From Mycobacterium sp. 1554424.7 (GTDB taxonomy: Bacteria > Actinomycetota > Actinomycetes > Mycobacteriales > Mycobacteriaceae): a DNA stretch of 64,000 bases. Below, in pieces: positions 1 through 8,870 of the stretch (positions are counted from its first letter, which is position 1; every line of letters starts with the position of its first letter). A program made the position numbers and the translations under genes. Location: positions 1 through 64,000 of the forward strand of contig NZ_LZSE01000136.1 of NCBI RefSeq assembly GCF_001665295.1. The letters run 5' to 3'. The notes under the pieces are model-generated. The model did not search any database. It was not told where the DNA came from and worked only from the letters and a program-made list of their open reading frames with translations.

Positions 1-177
1 GAAGGGCGGTGACGTCGAAGTTCTCGGCGATGCGCGCCGGCTTGACGGACGAGGTGAGGACGGCCGAGCCGCGCTGGATGCCCCACGCCAGAAGCACTTG
101 CGCGGGCGTCTTACCGACGCGCCGGGCGATCGAGACGACGAGCGGGTCGTCGAGCAATCGCGGTTCGAGCGCGTGTC
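1..177 (-). pseudogene. aldo/keto reductase fragment, inverted
   Basis: Read on the minus strand, an uninterrupted frame from about 175 to the window edge gives a typical aldo/keto reductase C-terminal region ([14 protein letters not shown], then [20 protein letters not shown]). This is the part of the TIM barrel that helps bind NADPH. It has no start codon here and is cut at 177/178, where the strand of the coding sense flips. The last 77 bp repeat, inverted, at 178-254, where the same protein continues on the plus strand. It is either a rearranged gene piece or an assembly fold-back. Confidence 0.7.
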
Positions 178-254
178 CCAGCGCGGCTCGGCCGTCCTCA
201 CCTCGTCCGTCAAGCCGGCGCGCATCGCCGAGAACTTCGACGTCACCGCCCTTC
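1..254. repeat. 77-bp perfect inverted repeat around a 100-bp loop
   Basis: Bases 1-77 are the exact reverse complement of 178-254; complementary positions sum to 255. The pairing stops at 78/177 (a against c). The left arm begins at the first base of the window, so it may extend outside. Both arms encode the same piece of an aldo/keto reductase. Confidence 0.9.
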
Positions 255-361
255 CCGAGAGCGCGATCCGGGAGATCAACGAAAGCCTGGAAACTCGATA
301 CCGATTCAATTCCGTCGTCGACGCCGGCGAACCGGGCTTTGCCGAGGTACCCCGGGGATGA
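179..361 (+). pseudogene. aldo/keto reductase, C-terminal end (5' truncated)
   Basis: The frame from the Gln codon at 179 to the TGA at 359-361 encodes the last 60 residues of an aldo/keto reductase: [19 protein letters not shown], then [10 protein letters not shown], ending near GFAEVPRG. The family is normally about 270-330 residues, so most of the enzyme is missing on this strand. The missing upstream part is on the opposite strand at 1-177. Reverse-complementing 1-177 and joining it to 255 restores a continuous reductase frame. Its stop overlaps the next start by 3 bases (ATGA), so in an intact locus the two genes would be translationally coupled. Confidence 0.75.
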
Positions 362-1287
362 TCGGCTTTCACAACGGCGAGCTGGCCGTCCAACGACAAG
401 CCGGCGTCGAGGCGCAGGCCGCGCGGCTGGCGGCGATGGTCGGCCCCGGACAGTTGAGCGCCGGCACCGCGGCGTTCCTCTCCGAGGCGACATTCGCGGC
501 CATGGCCGCGCGGGACCGGTCCGGACGGCTCTGGACCTCACCGCTGTTGGGGCCACCCGGCCTTCTCCGGGCCGCGTCGCCGACCACGCTGCAGATCCAC
601 ACAGAGTTGCCGAGCGCGGACCCGCTGTACGGCCTACGTACGGGGCAGTCGGTGGGCGTGATCGCGATGAACTTCCTCACCCGGCGGCGCGTTCGCATCA
701 ACGGCGTGCTCACCTCGACCGAGGCCGGCGCCCTGACCGTCGATGTCGACCAGGCCTACGGCAACTGCCCGCAATACATCCATCAGCGCCGCGTCAGCGT
801 CGACGGAGCGCCCGAGGAGGACCGGACGCTGCTGTATTCCGGAGAAACGTTGCGGCCGGAGGACATTCGCCTCGTAGCGGCCGCCGACACCTTCTTTCTG
901 GGCACCACCCACGCCACGGCGGGCAGCGACGCCTCCCACCGCGGCGGCACGCCGGGGTTCGTCCGCGTCGAGGCGGGGCGCCTGCGGTGGCCCGACTATC
1001 CCGGCAACAACATGTTCAACAGCTTCGGCAACCTCGCCGCCGACCCCACCGCGGCGTTGCTGTTCATCGACTTCCGCGCCGGCGTCACGCTTCAGCTCTC
1101 CGGTGCCGCGTCCGTTTGCTGGGACGACCCGGCCACCGCCGGTGACGACGGCGGGACCGGACGCCGCGTGCAATTCACTCCCGAATGGGTAATCACCACG
1201 GCGATACCCGCCCTCGGTGAGACCAACCGCGCCCCTTCGCCGGCAGCCCACCGAACCCCAAACGGAGAGCCGGAATTTAACAATTAG
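358..1287 (+). CDS. pyridoxamine 5'-phosphate oxidase-like FMN-binding protein
   Basis: This 309-residue protein has the split-barrel flavin fold of the pyridoxamine phosphate oxidase superfamily, which usually binds FMN or F420 and acts as a cytosolic redox enzyme of unknown substrate. The visible pattern is an N-terminal [20 protein letters not shown] segment and, near residues 180-260, [19 protein letters not shown] and [13 protein letters not shown] with LLFIDF. This two-part pattern is typical of the larger members. The start ATG overlaps the stop of the reductase fragment, pointing to coupled translation. The physiological substrate cannot be read from sequence. Confidence 0.75.
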   Translation: MIGFHNGELAVQRQAGVEAQAARLAAMVGPGQLSAGTAAFLSEATFAAMAARDRSGRLWTSPLLGPPGLLRAASPTTLQIHTELPSADPLYGLRTGQSVGVIAMNFLTRRRVRINGVLTSTEAGALTVDVDQAYGNCPQYIHQRRVSVDGAPEEDRTLLYSGETLRPEDIRLVAAADTFFLGTTHATAGSDASHRGGTPGFVRVEAGRLRWPDYPGNNMFNSFGNLAADPTAALLFIDFRAGVTLQLSGAASVCWDDPATAGDDGGTGRRVQFTPEWVITTAIPALGETNRAPSPAAHRTPNGEPEFNN

Positions 1288-1290
1288 ATT
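1285..1290 (+). promoter_or_regulatory. -10 box of a probable leaderless promoter
   Basis: TAGATT fits the mycobacterial TANNNT -10 consensus and lies 7 nt before the ATG at 1298. Transcription would begin at or next to the start codon. No Shine-Dalgarno sequence is present there. Confidence 0.5.
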
Positions 1291-1297
1291 TGAAGCT

Positions 1298-3829
1298 ATG
1301 GGGCATAACGACCGGGACGACCCGCGGTCCCAGCTCGACGAGTTGACGGCGGCTCGCGACCAGATGGGAAAACTGGTTCGGGTCATCGTGGAGATCGGCT
1401 CCGACCTGGATCTGGATTCGACGTTGCATCGAATCGTCAACGCGGCGATGGAGCTGACCGACGCCCCCTACGCGGCCCTGGGCATGCGGGCGCCCGACGG
1501 AACCCTGGCCTCATTCGTCCACTCCGGCATCGACGCCGACACGGCCCGGCTGCTCGGTGACCTGCCCGTTGGGGAGGGCATTCGGGCCGACGACCTGAGC
1601 GCCCAGCCGCAGGCCGCAGGCCTGCGGGCGCACGACCCGCGGCTGCGGGCGCTGCTCGGCATCCCGATCACCGTCCGTGCGGCCGACTTCGGGAGCCTCT
1701 ACCTGGCCGACGATCGGCCGGACCGGGTGTTTACCGACTCCCACGAAGCCGCCGTCCGGGCGTTGGCCACGGCGGCGGCGGCCGCGATCGACAACGCGCG
1801 ACTGTTCGAGCGGGAACGCGAATCTTCGAAATGGACGAAGGCCAGCCGGGAAATCACGACGGCGCTGCTGTCCGGTGACCCACAGACCGGGCCGTTGCAG
1901 CTCATCGTGAACCGGGCGCTGGAGTTGGCCGACGCCGAACAGGCGATCTTGCTGGTACCACGCGATCCCGATTTGCCCTCCGACCAAGTCGACACCCTGG
2001 TCGTGGCCGCCACGGCGGGGAAGTACGCCTCAGAGGTGATCGGCCGGCAGGTGCCGATGGACGGCTCCACCACGGGCGGCGTCGCGCGTCGCGGCCTGCC
2101 GTTGATCACCGATTCCTTCCAGTATCCGATCGAAGGGTTCACCGACGTCGGTGAACGCTCGGCGATCGTCATGCCCCTGATCGCCGACGAAAGGGTGCTC
2201 GGGGTGATCGCCGTCGCGCGCCAGCCGCAGCAGCAGGCGTTCGACAACGACTACCTGGAGCTCGTCAGCGATTTCGCCCGGCACGCCGCCATCGCCTTGG
2301 CGCTGGCCGCGGGCCGCGAACACGCGCTCAACCAGGAACTCGCCCAAGCCGACACCGTCGATGACGCGGTGCACGCCGCGGCCGAGGAACTGCGCCGGCT
2401 GTGGCGGGCCCGCCGCGTCCTGGCCGTCACCTTCCCGACCCACGGTTCCGCCAGGGAAACCGCCTCGGGCGAACCGCGGGTGGAGTCGGTCGGGGAGCCC
2501 GCGCAGTGGGCCGACCTGCCGGAAGAGACCCGGCAGATGGTCAGCTCATTGCGCGACGGCGACCTGCTGACCCCGAGCGCACCGGAGCCCGGCACGGCGG
2601 GGATCGCGCTGCAGCACCCCGAGGGGGTGCTCGTCGTCCGGATCGACCTGGTCGAGGCGCGGCCGTTCACCCTCGAGGACCAGACGCTGCTGACCGTGCT
2701 GGCGGGCCGCCTCGGCCAGGGCCTGCAGCGCGTACACCAGGTCGACCAGCAGCGCGAAACGGCCCTCGCGCTCCAACACGCGATCCTCGGGCCCGCGGAC
2801 CTACCGCACGGATTCGCCGTCCGGTACCAGGCCGCCAGTTGGCCCCTGCAGGTTGGCGGCGACTGGTACGACGTCTTCGACCTGGACGACGGGCGCATCG
2901 CGTTGATCGTCGGCGACTGCGTCGGCCACGGCCTGGACGCCGCCACCGTGATGGGGCAGGTGCGCAGCGCCTGCCGCGCGCTGCTGTTCGAGAACCCGAG
3001 CCCCAGTGCCGCGCTGGCGGGCCTCGACCGCTTCGCCGCGCGGCTGCCGGGTGCCCAATGCACCACCGCCGTGTGCGCCGTGCTGAACCCCGACACGGGT
3101 GAGTTGGTCTACTCGAGCGCGGGGCACCCGCCGCCCGTCCTGGTCGACGCCGACGGCACCACCCGAATGCTGGACGAAGGCCACACCATCGCACTGGGGA
3201 TACGGGGGGACTGGCCGCGCCCCGAGGCACGCGTGACCATCCCGCCGCGCGCCACCTTGCTGCTCTACACCGACGGGCTGGTCGAACGCCGCCGTCGCCT
3301 GCTGCAGCAAGGCATTTCGCGCGCCGCCGAGCTCGTGCAGGCGGGCCGCGACTCAACCCTGGACGATCTGGCCGACCAGATCATGTCCGGTCTGGCGCCG
3401 AGCGGCGGCTATCAGGACGACGTCGTCCTGCTGCTCTACCGTCATCCCGCCCCGCTGGAGTTGGAGTTTCCGGCCGACGTCAGCCAGCTCGCCCCCACCC
3501 GCACCGCACTGCGGCGGTGGTTGACCCGGGCCAAGCTGGACCCGGATCAGACGATGAACGTGCTCGTCGCCGCCGGGGAGGCCGTCGCCAACGCCATCGA
3601 GCACGGTCACCGGCACAGCCCGGGCGGCAGGATCAGCCTGGGCGCCACCATATTGGTCGACCAGGTGCGGTTGACCATCACCGACACCGGCTCGTGGAAA
3701 GCTCCGCAACCGGCCGCCTCAACGAATCGAGGCCGCGGCATCGCTTTGATGCGAGGGCTCATGCAAGACGTGACCATCAACCCGGAGGCCGCCGGAACCA
3801 CGGTTCACCTGTGCGCGAGGATCACCTGA
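1298..3829 (+). CDS. GAF / SpoIIE phosphatase / anti-sigma kinase sensor
   Basis: An 843-residue cytosolic regulator. Residues about 35-340 form two GAF-type sensor domains, and a weaker GAF-like stretch follows to about 490. A PP2C SpoIIE phosphatase domain then carries VGGDWYDVF near residue 520, [20 protein letters not shown] and [11 protein letters not shown]; these Asp and Gly residues are the metal-site signatures. The last 120 residues are a HATPase anti-sigma kinase with an N-box ([11 protein letters not shown]) and a RGRGIALMR glycine motif. By family analogy it dephosphorylates a STAS antagonist and may bind a sigma factor. The STAS partner follows with overlapping TGATG. Start 1298 is chosen because a TANNNT box sits 7 nt upstream; the frame stays open to 1217. 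Confidence 0.88.
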   Translation: MGHNDRDDPRSQLDELTAARDQMGKLVRVIVEIGSDLDLDSTLHRIVNAAMELTDAPYAALGMRAPDGTLASFVHSGIDADTARLLGDLPVGEGIRADDLSAQPQAAGLRAHDPRLRALLGIPITVRAADFGSLYLADDRPDRVFTDSHEAAVRALATAAAAAIDNARLFERERESSKWTKASREITTALLSGDPQTGPLQLIVNRALELADAEQAILLVPRDPDLPSDQVDTLVVAATAGKYASEVIGRQVPMDGSTTGGVARRGLPLITDSFQYPIEGFTDVGERSAIVMPLIADERVLGVIAVARQPQQQAFDNDYLELVSDFARHAAIALALAAGREHALNQELAQADTVDDAVHAAAEELRRLWRARRVLAVTFPTHGSARETASGEPRVESVGEPAQWADLPEETRQMVSSLRDGDLLTPSAPEPGTAGIALQHPEGVLVVRIDLVEARPFTLEDQTLLTVLAGRLGQGLQRVHQVDQQRETALALQHAILGPADLPHGFAVRYQAASWPLQVGGDWYDVFDLDDGRIALIVGDCVGHGLDAATVMGQVRSACRALLFENPSPSAALAGLDRFAARLPGAQCTTAVCAVLNPDTGELVYSSAGHPPPVLVDADGTTRMLDEGHTIALGIRGDWPRPEARVTIPPRATLLLYTDGLVERRRRLLQQGISRAAELVQAGRDSTLDDLADQIMSGLAPSGGYQDDVVLLLYRHPAPLELEFPADVSQLAPTRTALRRWLTRAKLDPDQTMNVLVAAGEAVANAIEHGHRHSPGGRISLGATILVDQVRLTITDTGSWKAPQPAASTNRGRGIALMRGLMQDVTINPEAAGTTVHLCARIT

Positions 3830-4155
3830 TGGCCACGTCGCTCATCCTCGTCACCGCTCGCCGCGACGACGGGCAGCTCGTGCTCACCGCGACGGGCGAG
3901 ATCGACCTGAGCAACATCGACGCGTTCAACCAAGCGCTGAGCAGCGCCACCGCCGAGGCGGGCAACAACGGCGGCATGTTCACCGTGGACCTCAGCGCGG
4001 TGGAGTACCTGGACAGCGCCGCCATCAACGCTTTGTTCGCCCGCTCCGCCCACATCGATGTCATCGCCCACCCCCTGGTGATGCCCGTCCTCACCGTCAG
4101 CGGCATCACCGAACTGGTCACCGTCGAACCCGCGCCACCGACAGCCGAACGCTGA
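3829..4155 (+). CDS. STAS-domain anti-anti-sigma factor
   Basis: A 108-residue single STAS domain. It has the usual layout: beta strands around LVLTATGEIDLSN, then VDLSAVEYLDSAAINALF, where the Ser near residue 63 occupies the phosphorylated position of SpoIIAA-like proteins. In the family the unphosphorylated form captures an anti-sigma kinase and frees a sigma factor. The start overlaps the stop of the phosphatase/kinase gene (TGATG), so the pair is probably made in fixed ratio and works as one partner-switch module. No sigma gene is adjacent, so the target is unknown. Confidence 0.88.
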   Translation: MATSLILVTARRDDGQLVLTATGEIDLSNIDAFNQALSSATAEAGNNGGMFTVDLSAVEYLDSAAINALFARSAHIDVIAHPLVMPVLTVSGITELVTVEPAPPTAER

Positions 4156-4159
4156 CGCG

Positions 4160-4942
4160 ATGCTCCGCGGAAAGTCCGTCGTCGTAACGGGTTCCACCTC
4201 CGGCATCGGCCTGGGCATCGCGCGCGCCTTCGCGGCCGAGGGCGCGAACGTAACTCTCAACGGCTTTGGCGAGCCGGAGGCCGTCGAGCAACAGCGGCGC
4301 GACATCGAGGAGACGTTCGGGGTGGCGGCGGGGTATTCGGGCGCCGACGTGACCAAGCCGGACGAGATCGCGGACATGATTGCCGGCGCCGAAAAATCTT
4401 TCGGCGCAATCGATGTCCTCGTGAACAATGCGGGCATCCAGTACGTGGCGAAGGTGGAGGAATTCCCGGTCGAGAAGTGGGACGCGGTGATCGCCACGAA
4501 TTTGTCGGCCGTTTTCCACACCTGTCGCTGCGCGCTACCCGGGATGAAACGCAGGGGCTGGGGCCGGATCATCAACATCGCCTCGGCGCACGGCCTCGTC
4601 GCCAGCGCCGAAAAGGCGGCATATGTCGCGGCCAAGCACGGTGTCGTCGGCCTGACGAAGGTGGTGGCCATCGAGACCGCCGGCCACGGCATCACGTGCA
4701 ACGCCATCTGTCCCGGCTGGGTGATGACGCCCCTGATCGCCCAGCAGATCCAAGCCCGCGCCGACGCGGCGGGCAAGTCGTTCGAAGAGACCAAGCCGGA
4801 ATTCGTCGGCGAAAAGCAGCCGATGGCCCGCTACACCGAACCGGAGGACATCGGCGCGCTCGCGGTCTTTCTGGCCGGCGATGCGGCCGCCACCATCACC
4901 GGCGCCAGCTACTCGATCGACGGCGGCTGGACCGCCCAATGA
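4160..4942 (+). CDS. SDR oxidoreductase, 3-hydroxybutyrate dehydrogenase-like
   Basis: A classical 260-residue short-chain dehydrogenase. It has the nucleotide motif TGSTSGIG near residue 11, NNAG near 90, the catalytic Ser in IASAHG, the YxxxK pair (YVAAKHG) and a C-terminal SIDGGWTAQ. The region PGWVMTPLIAQQIQ followed by a long EETKPEF insert resembles D-3-hydroxybutyrate dehydrogenases, which oxidise 3-hydroxybutyrate to acetoacetate with NAD. The gene begins 4 bases after the STAS gene and could be cotranscribed with it, though a functional link is not obvious. Substrate assignment is by similarity of the motif region only. Confidence 0.82.
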   Translation: MLRGKSVVVTGSTSGIGLGIARAFAAEGANVTLNGFGEPEAVEQQRRDIEETFGVAAGYSGADVTKPDEIADMIAGAEKSFGAIDVLVNNAGIQYVAKVEEFPVEKWDAVIATNLSAVFHTCRCALPGMKRRGWGRIINIASAHGLVASAEKAAYVAAKHGVVGLTKVVAIETAGHGITCNAICPGWVMTPLIAQQIQARADAAGKSFEETKPEFVGEKQPMARYTEPEDIGALAVFLAGDAAATITGASYSIDGGWTAQ

Positions 4943-5150
4943 GGCCCACGGCATTTTGACCGTCCGTGCCCGAGACGCTATGCGGCTCACGGGATTCGGT
5001 CCGCCCTCCGGCGCCGGCCGCATTTGAGGCTCATTTCCGCGGCATATTGCTGAAAAGCGGGGTTTTCATAGGTATTTCGGCGATATCCTATTACGATTTT
5101 GTTGCTTAGGTCGTCGGGCGACCGTCGCGGCGGATCGGCGGGAGGCGCAT

Positions 5151-6188
5151 GTGTCATATCTGGTGACGGCTCCAGAACAGCTCGAGTCTGCGGCCCAAGG
5201 TTTGGCGGGCATCCGCACGCTGCTGTCTGGGTCCGCCGCATCGGCCGCCGCCCCCACGACCGCGGTGGCCGCCGCCGCCCAGGACCAGGTATCCGCTTTG
5301 GTCGCAACGATTTTCAGCGAATTCGGCGAGGATTTTCAATCGATCAGCGCACAGGCCAACGCGTTTCACGACGAGTTCGTCGGCTTGGTCAGCGCGGGCG
5401 CCCGGGCCTACCTCGGCACCGAGCTGGCCAACGCGGAGGCCGCCGCCGCGGATTTGAACCTGTCCTCGTTCCTGGGCGGTAGCGCGACCCTGAACCTGAA
5501 CGGTGGCACGGTGACCCTGCCGCCGATCCTGGGCGGCGGCGTGCTCGCCGTGCCGTCGTTCATCACCGGGGGCGTGTTGGAGCTGCCGCCGGCCCTGGGC
5601 GGTGCGGAATTGACCGTGCCCTCGATCTACAGCGTCGGATCCGCGATCGTCACCGCCGCGAGCCCGATCGTCAACGGCGGCGTGGTGGACCTGCCGGCGT
5701 TCTTGGGCGGTGGGGAACTGACCGTGCCGTCTATCCTCGTCGGTGGCGTCGTCGACCTGCCCGCAAGCCTCGGCGGCGGGGTCCTCGGGCTGCCCTCGAT
5801 CATCAGCGGCGGCCTGCTGAGCCTGCCGTCGAGCCTGGGCGGCGGCGTCATCACGGTCCCACCGATCAGCAGCGTGCTGACCCCGATCCTCGACGGCGGC
5901 GCATGGACGCTGCCAACGAGCCTGGGCGGGGGGCAGCTGAGCATTCCGTCGATCCTGACCGGTGGGGTGCTGAGCCTGCCGCCGATCGCCGGCGGCGGGG
6001 ACGTGAGCATCCCGTCGATCCTGACGGGCGGCGTGCTGACCCTGCCCTCGAGTGTCGGCGGCGGGGACGTCGGGATCCCCTCGATCATCACCGGCGGCAC
6101 TCTGACTCTGCCTCCGAGCCTCGGTGGCGGTCAGCTGACGGTGTCCCCGGTCCTCACCGGCACCCTGCTGGGCCTGCTCGGCGGCTGA
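5151..6188 (+). CDS. PE-family protein with nine 22-residue repeats
   Basis: The first 100 residues are a PE domain: Pro-Glu at positions 8-9, two long Ala-rich helices, and YLGTE at 87-91, which matches the YxxxD/E signal for type VII (ESX) secretion. Residues 119-337 are nine degenerate copies of a 22-residue unit with the pattern GxxxLPxxxGGGxxxVPSIxxG. Copies two and five carry insertions (36 and 29 residues). It is neither a PGRS nor an MPTR array as usually described. The regular small and hydrophobic spacing suggests a stacked beta structure on the cell surface (inference). Start is GTG, with GGGAGG 5 nt upstream. No PPE partner or ESX gene is adjacent. Confidence 0.85.
   Translation: MSYLVTAPEQLESAAQGLAGIRTLLSGSAASAAAPTTAVAAAAQDQVSALVATIFSEFGEDFQSISAQANAFHDEFVGLVSAGARAYLGTELANAEAAAADLNLSSFLGGSATLNLNGGTVTLPPILGGGVLAVPSFITGGVLELPPALGGAELTVPSIYSVGSAIVTAASPIVNGGVVDLPAFLGGGELTVPSILVGGVVDLPASLGGGVLGLPSIISGGLLSLPSSLGGGVITVPPISSVLTPILDGGAWTLPTSLGGGQLSIPSILTGGVLSLPPIAGGGDVSIPSILTGGVLTLPSSVGGGDVGIPSIITGGTLTLPPSLGGGQLTVSPVLTGTLLGLLGG
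5505..6161 (+). repeat. 66-bp coding repeats of the PE protein
   Basis: Nine in-frame copies of a 66-bp unit (two enlarged to 108 and 87 bp) encode GxxxLPxxxGGGxxxVPSIxxG. Copies 6 to 9 are the most alike, suggesting recent amplification at the 3' end. Confidence 0.85.
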
Positions 6189-6212
6189 CCGCAATCCCGA
6201 AGGCGCCGTTGA

Positions 6213-6959
6213 TCACTCGGATGGCGCCGGGGTCATCGACCCGATGTAATACGTTTCGTGTCCGGTCGGGTAGCCGCCGCCGTTGGTGGCGATGTGAACG
6301 TGGTCGTAGTGGTTCAGCGTTTCGTTGCCCAGATTTGACATCCAGCTCGGCGCTCCGACGCCCGGGTAGATCTTCTGCCGCCAGATCACGTGGTTGATTC
6401 CCCACCGTTTCGCGTTCGCCAGGGCGTACCCGGCGATTTCGTTGCCGAGCTGGATGCCCTCCGGGCTGGCGTGGTTGGGGATCATGACGTCGATCGCCAG
6501 GCCGTTGGGATGCCACGGCAAGGGATCCTCGCGATACCCGAAGATGGTGGTGATCTCCGGGAACAGCACGCTGATGGCGCGGGCCGCCCAGATGGTCTTG
6601 ACCTGCAACCGCTGCTCCGACGCGACGCCGGGGGACAACGGGAACAGGAATTGCTGGGCGGCGGCGGGCGCGCCCGCGGCCAGCTTTTCCACCTCCGCGG
6701 GACTGGCGATCTGCGGCGCCGGGCCGGCCGGCGGCGGCGCGGCGAGCGGGCCGGGGGCGGCCGCGGCGGACTGCGCTGGGGCGGCAGGGAGGGAAGCCGG
6801 CGGGGCCGCCTGGGCGGCGGCCGGATTGCCGGGCGGCTTGGCGCCCTGGGCGTAGATGGGCTTGGTGCCCTGCGCATAGATGATGGCGGCCGAGACCACC
6901 AGCGAGGCCGCCAACGCCAACCAGCGGCTCCTGCCGATGGCTAACACGCCTTTGCGCAC
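6213..6959 (-). CDS. exported protein with M15-like (HxxxxxxD...HxH) domain
   Basis: A 248-residue protein with an N-terminal membrane anchor or signal (residues about 12-32, WLALAASLVVSAAIIYAQG). An Ala/Pro-rich stalk follows to about 100, then a globular C-terminal domain. That domain has WHPNGLAIDVMIPN (H then D after six residues) and HYDHVHIATNGGG, the arrangement of zinc ligands in VanY/M15 peptidoglycan peptidases. It also resembles the domain databases call ARB-07466-like C-terminal. A cell-wall role outside the membrane is plausible; activity is unproven. Start GTG 6959 is chosen because it places the membrane segment at the N-terminus. It lies 53 bp behind the lactate permease gene. 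Confidence 0.7.
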   Translation of the reverse strand: MRKGVLAIGRSRWLALAASLVVSAAIIYAQGTKPIYAQGAKPPGNPAAAQAAPPASLPAAPAQSAAAAPGPLAAPPPAGPAPQIASPAEVEKLAAGAPAAAQQFLFPLSPGVASEQRLQVKTIWAARAISVLFPEITTIFGYREDPLPWHPNGLAIDVMIPNHASPEGIQLGNEIAGYALANAKRWGINHVIWRQKIYPGVGAPSWMSNLGNETLNHYDHVHIATNGGGYPTGHETYYIGSMTPAPSE

Positions 6960-7012
6960 GAACAGCAGCTTAGCGCTGTGTGTGACGTCCGCGGCAATCT
7001 TTCTGGAAAGAA

Positions 7013-8650
7013 TCAGGGCACCATCAAGGACAGCACCGAGGCCTGCAGCCCCGACAGCGCGCAAATGAAGACCAAGAACAGCAGGCTCCAAATGAGCACC
7101 CGGCGGAAGATGTCGCCTTCCTTGCCGTGCACGCCGACCGCCGCCGCACCGATGGCGAGGTTCTGCGGCGAGATCATCTTGCCGAGCACACCGCCCGAGC
7201 TGTTGCCGGCGGCCATCAGCACCGGGGACAGTCCCGCCTTGGTCGCCGCGGTCACCTGCAGGGCGCCGAACAAGGAATTCGACGACGTGTCGGATCCCGT
7301 CACCGCCACACCGAGCCAGCCCAGGATGGGGGAGATCAGCGCGAAGGCGCCGCCCGCCCCGGCCATCCAGGTGCCAAGGGTGATGGTCTGCCCGGACGCG
7401 TTCATCACGAATGCCAGTGCCAGCACGGCCATTACGGTGACGATGGCCCATCGCAGCTGATGCAGCGTCGCCCCGTAGGCCCCGAGCGCCCTGCCCACCG
7501 ACAGGCGAAGCGCGACCATGGTGAGCACGCCGGCCACGAGCATCTGGGTCCCCGGCGTGGTGAGCAGATTCAAGGTGAAGTTCGGCAGCGACGACGGGGC
7601 GCCCTTGGCGGTGTAGAGGTGCAGGCCCGGCCAGTGCACGACGAAGGTCGCCTTGTCGAGAAGCCTCTTCACGGCCGAGATCTGGCAAATAACGAAGACG
7701 GCAATGACGATCGCGTACGGCGCGTACGCGCGCAGGACCTGGGCGCGGGAGTCGGGAGTCGCGGCGCCCTCGGCGAAGTCCGGGCTTGGCGTGTCGGCCG
7801 CGCCGCCGGCAATCACAGGCGCGCCAACGTGTTCGGGTCGCGGGGGCCTGATGCGCACGACCGTCACGACGGCGCCCGCCGACAGCAGGGACGCGATCAC
7901 GTCGGCCAGCGGCACGGACACGAAGTTCGAGGTCGCGTATTGGCCCAGGCCGAAAACCACGCCGCCCGCCACGGCGGGGATCCACGTTTCGCGGACGCCG
8001 CGCCGGCCGTCGACGATGGCGACCAGCGCCAGGGGGACGAAGACCGCCAGGATCGGGGTTTGGCGCCCGACCATCGCGCCGAGCGTGTCGGTCGGCAGCC
8101 CGGACGTCTTGGCGAGCGTGATGATGGGCGTGGCCATCGCGCCGAATGCGACCGGCGCGGTATTGGCGACCAGCGCGAGCACCGCCGCCTTGATCGGCTT
8201 GAATCCCAGCGCGAGCAGCATCACCGAGGTGACCGCCACCGGCGTGCCGAACCCGGCAAGCGCTTCGAGCAACGCGCCGAACGAAAACGCGATGATGATC
8301 GCCTGGATCCGGTGATCGTCACTGACCGTCGCGAAACTGCGGCGCAGCACGTCGAAATGGCCTGTCTCCACCGTCATCTGGTACACCCAGATCGCATTGA
8401 TCACGATCCAGAGGATCGGGAAGAACCCGAAGACGGCGCCCTCGGTGCCCGCCAGCGCCGCCTGCCCGATCCGCATGCCGTACACCGCGATCGCGATCGC
8501 GATCGCGATGGCCAGCGACACCACCGATGCCATCCAGGCCCGCACCCGCAACACGCCGAGCATCACGAACAGCGCCGCCAGCGGCAGGGCGGCCACCAGG
8601 GAGCTCCAAGCCAGCGAGTGGGCGACGGGGTCGAGTATCTGGCGATACAT
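7013..8650 (-). CDS. lldP: L-lactate permease (LctP family)
   Basis: A 545-residue polytopic membrane protein of the lactate permease family, which imports L-lactate, D-lactate or glycolate with protons. The conserved ALLEALAGFGTPVAVTSVML segment, NTAPVAFGAMATPI, and near the C-terminus NSSGGVLGKMISPQNLAIG are diagnostic. About 13-14 hydrophobic helices are visible and the length matches the family (530-560). No lactate dehydrogenase gene is adjacent, so it is an orphan transporter here. Start ATG 8650 has GGAAGG 8 nt upstream. A short palindrome at 8769-8786 lies in its upstream region. Confidence 0.9.
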   Translation of the reverse strand: MYRQILDPVAHSLAWSSLVAALPLAALFVMLGVLRVRAWMASVVSLAIAIAIAIAVYGMRIGQAALAGTEGAVFGFFPILWIVINAIWVYQMTVETGHFDVLRRSFATVSDDHRIQAIIIAFSFGALLEALAGFGTPVAVTSVMLLALGFKPIKAAVLALVANTAPVAFGAMATPIITLAKTSGLPTDTLGAMVGRQTPILAVFVPLALVAIVDGRRGVRETWIPAVAGGVVFGLGQYATSNFVSVPLADVIASLLSAGAVVTVVRIRPPRPEHVGAPVIAGGAADTPSPDFAEGAATPDSRAQVLRAYAPYAIVIAVFVICQISAVKRLLDKATFVVHWPGLHLYTAKGAPSSLPNFTLNLLTTPGTQMLVAGVLTMVALRLSVGRALGAYGATLHQLRWAIVTVMAVLALAFVMNASGQTITLGTWMAGAGGAFALISPILGWLGVAVTGSDTSSNSLFGALQVTAATKAGLSPVLMAAGNSSGGVLGKMISPQNLAIGAAAVGVHGKEGDIFRRVLIWSLLFLVFICALSGLQASVLSLMVP

Positions 8651-8768
8651 GGTGCGCACCTTCCGGACGGACGGGTGCGCGGGCTTTCCGGTCGCCAATC
8701 CCCTTGAGCGGCAACGGGACTCTATGGCCGGCGCGGCACGCCACCGTGGTGAAAGTCGTTGTCGTAAC

Positions 8769-8786
8769 AGTGCTCTACAAAGCACT
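8769..8786. promoter_or_regulatory. candidate operator upstream of lldP
   Basis: AGTGCT-N6-AGCACT is a perfect inverted repeat 119 bp upstream of the permease start, in a 220-bp gene-free interval. It may bind a repressor of lactate uptake. No regulator gene is adjacent. Confidence 0.35.
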
Positions 8787-8870
8787 CTATATCCGCGCGC
8801 TTTAATCGCGGCGTGCCGATTTGGTACGGAGGTTTTTCCCGACGCTGTTAGCCGTGGCGCCTTTCGGCGT

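Noticed and set aside
1-254. Phase-variable invertible switch
   Set aside because: The arms would allow inversion of the 100-bp loop, but neither orientation restores the start of the reductase, and no recombinase gene is visible. An artefact or breakpoint is simpler.
6960-7985. Upstream extension of the M15-like protein frame by several hundred codons
   Set aside because: The extension is an Arg/Gly-rich shadow of the lactate permease gene on the same strand. The real protein starts at its membrane segment.
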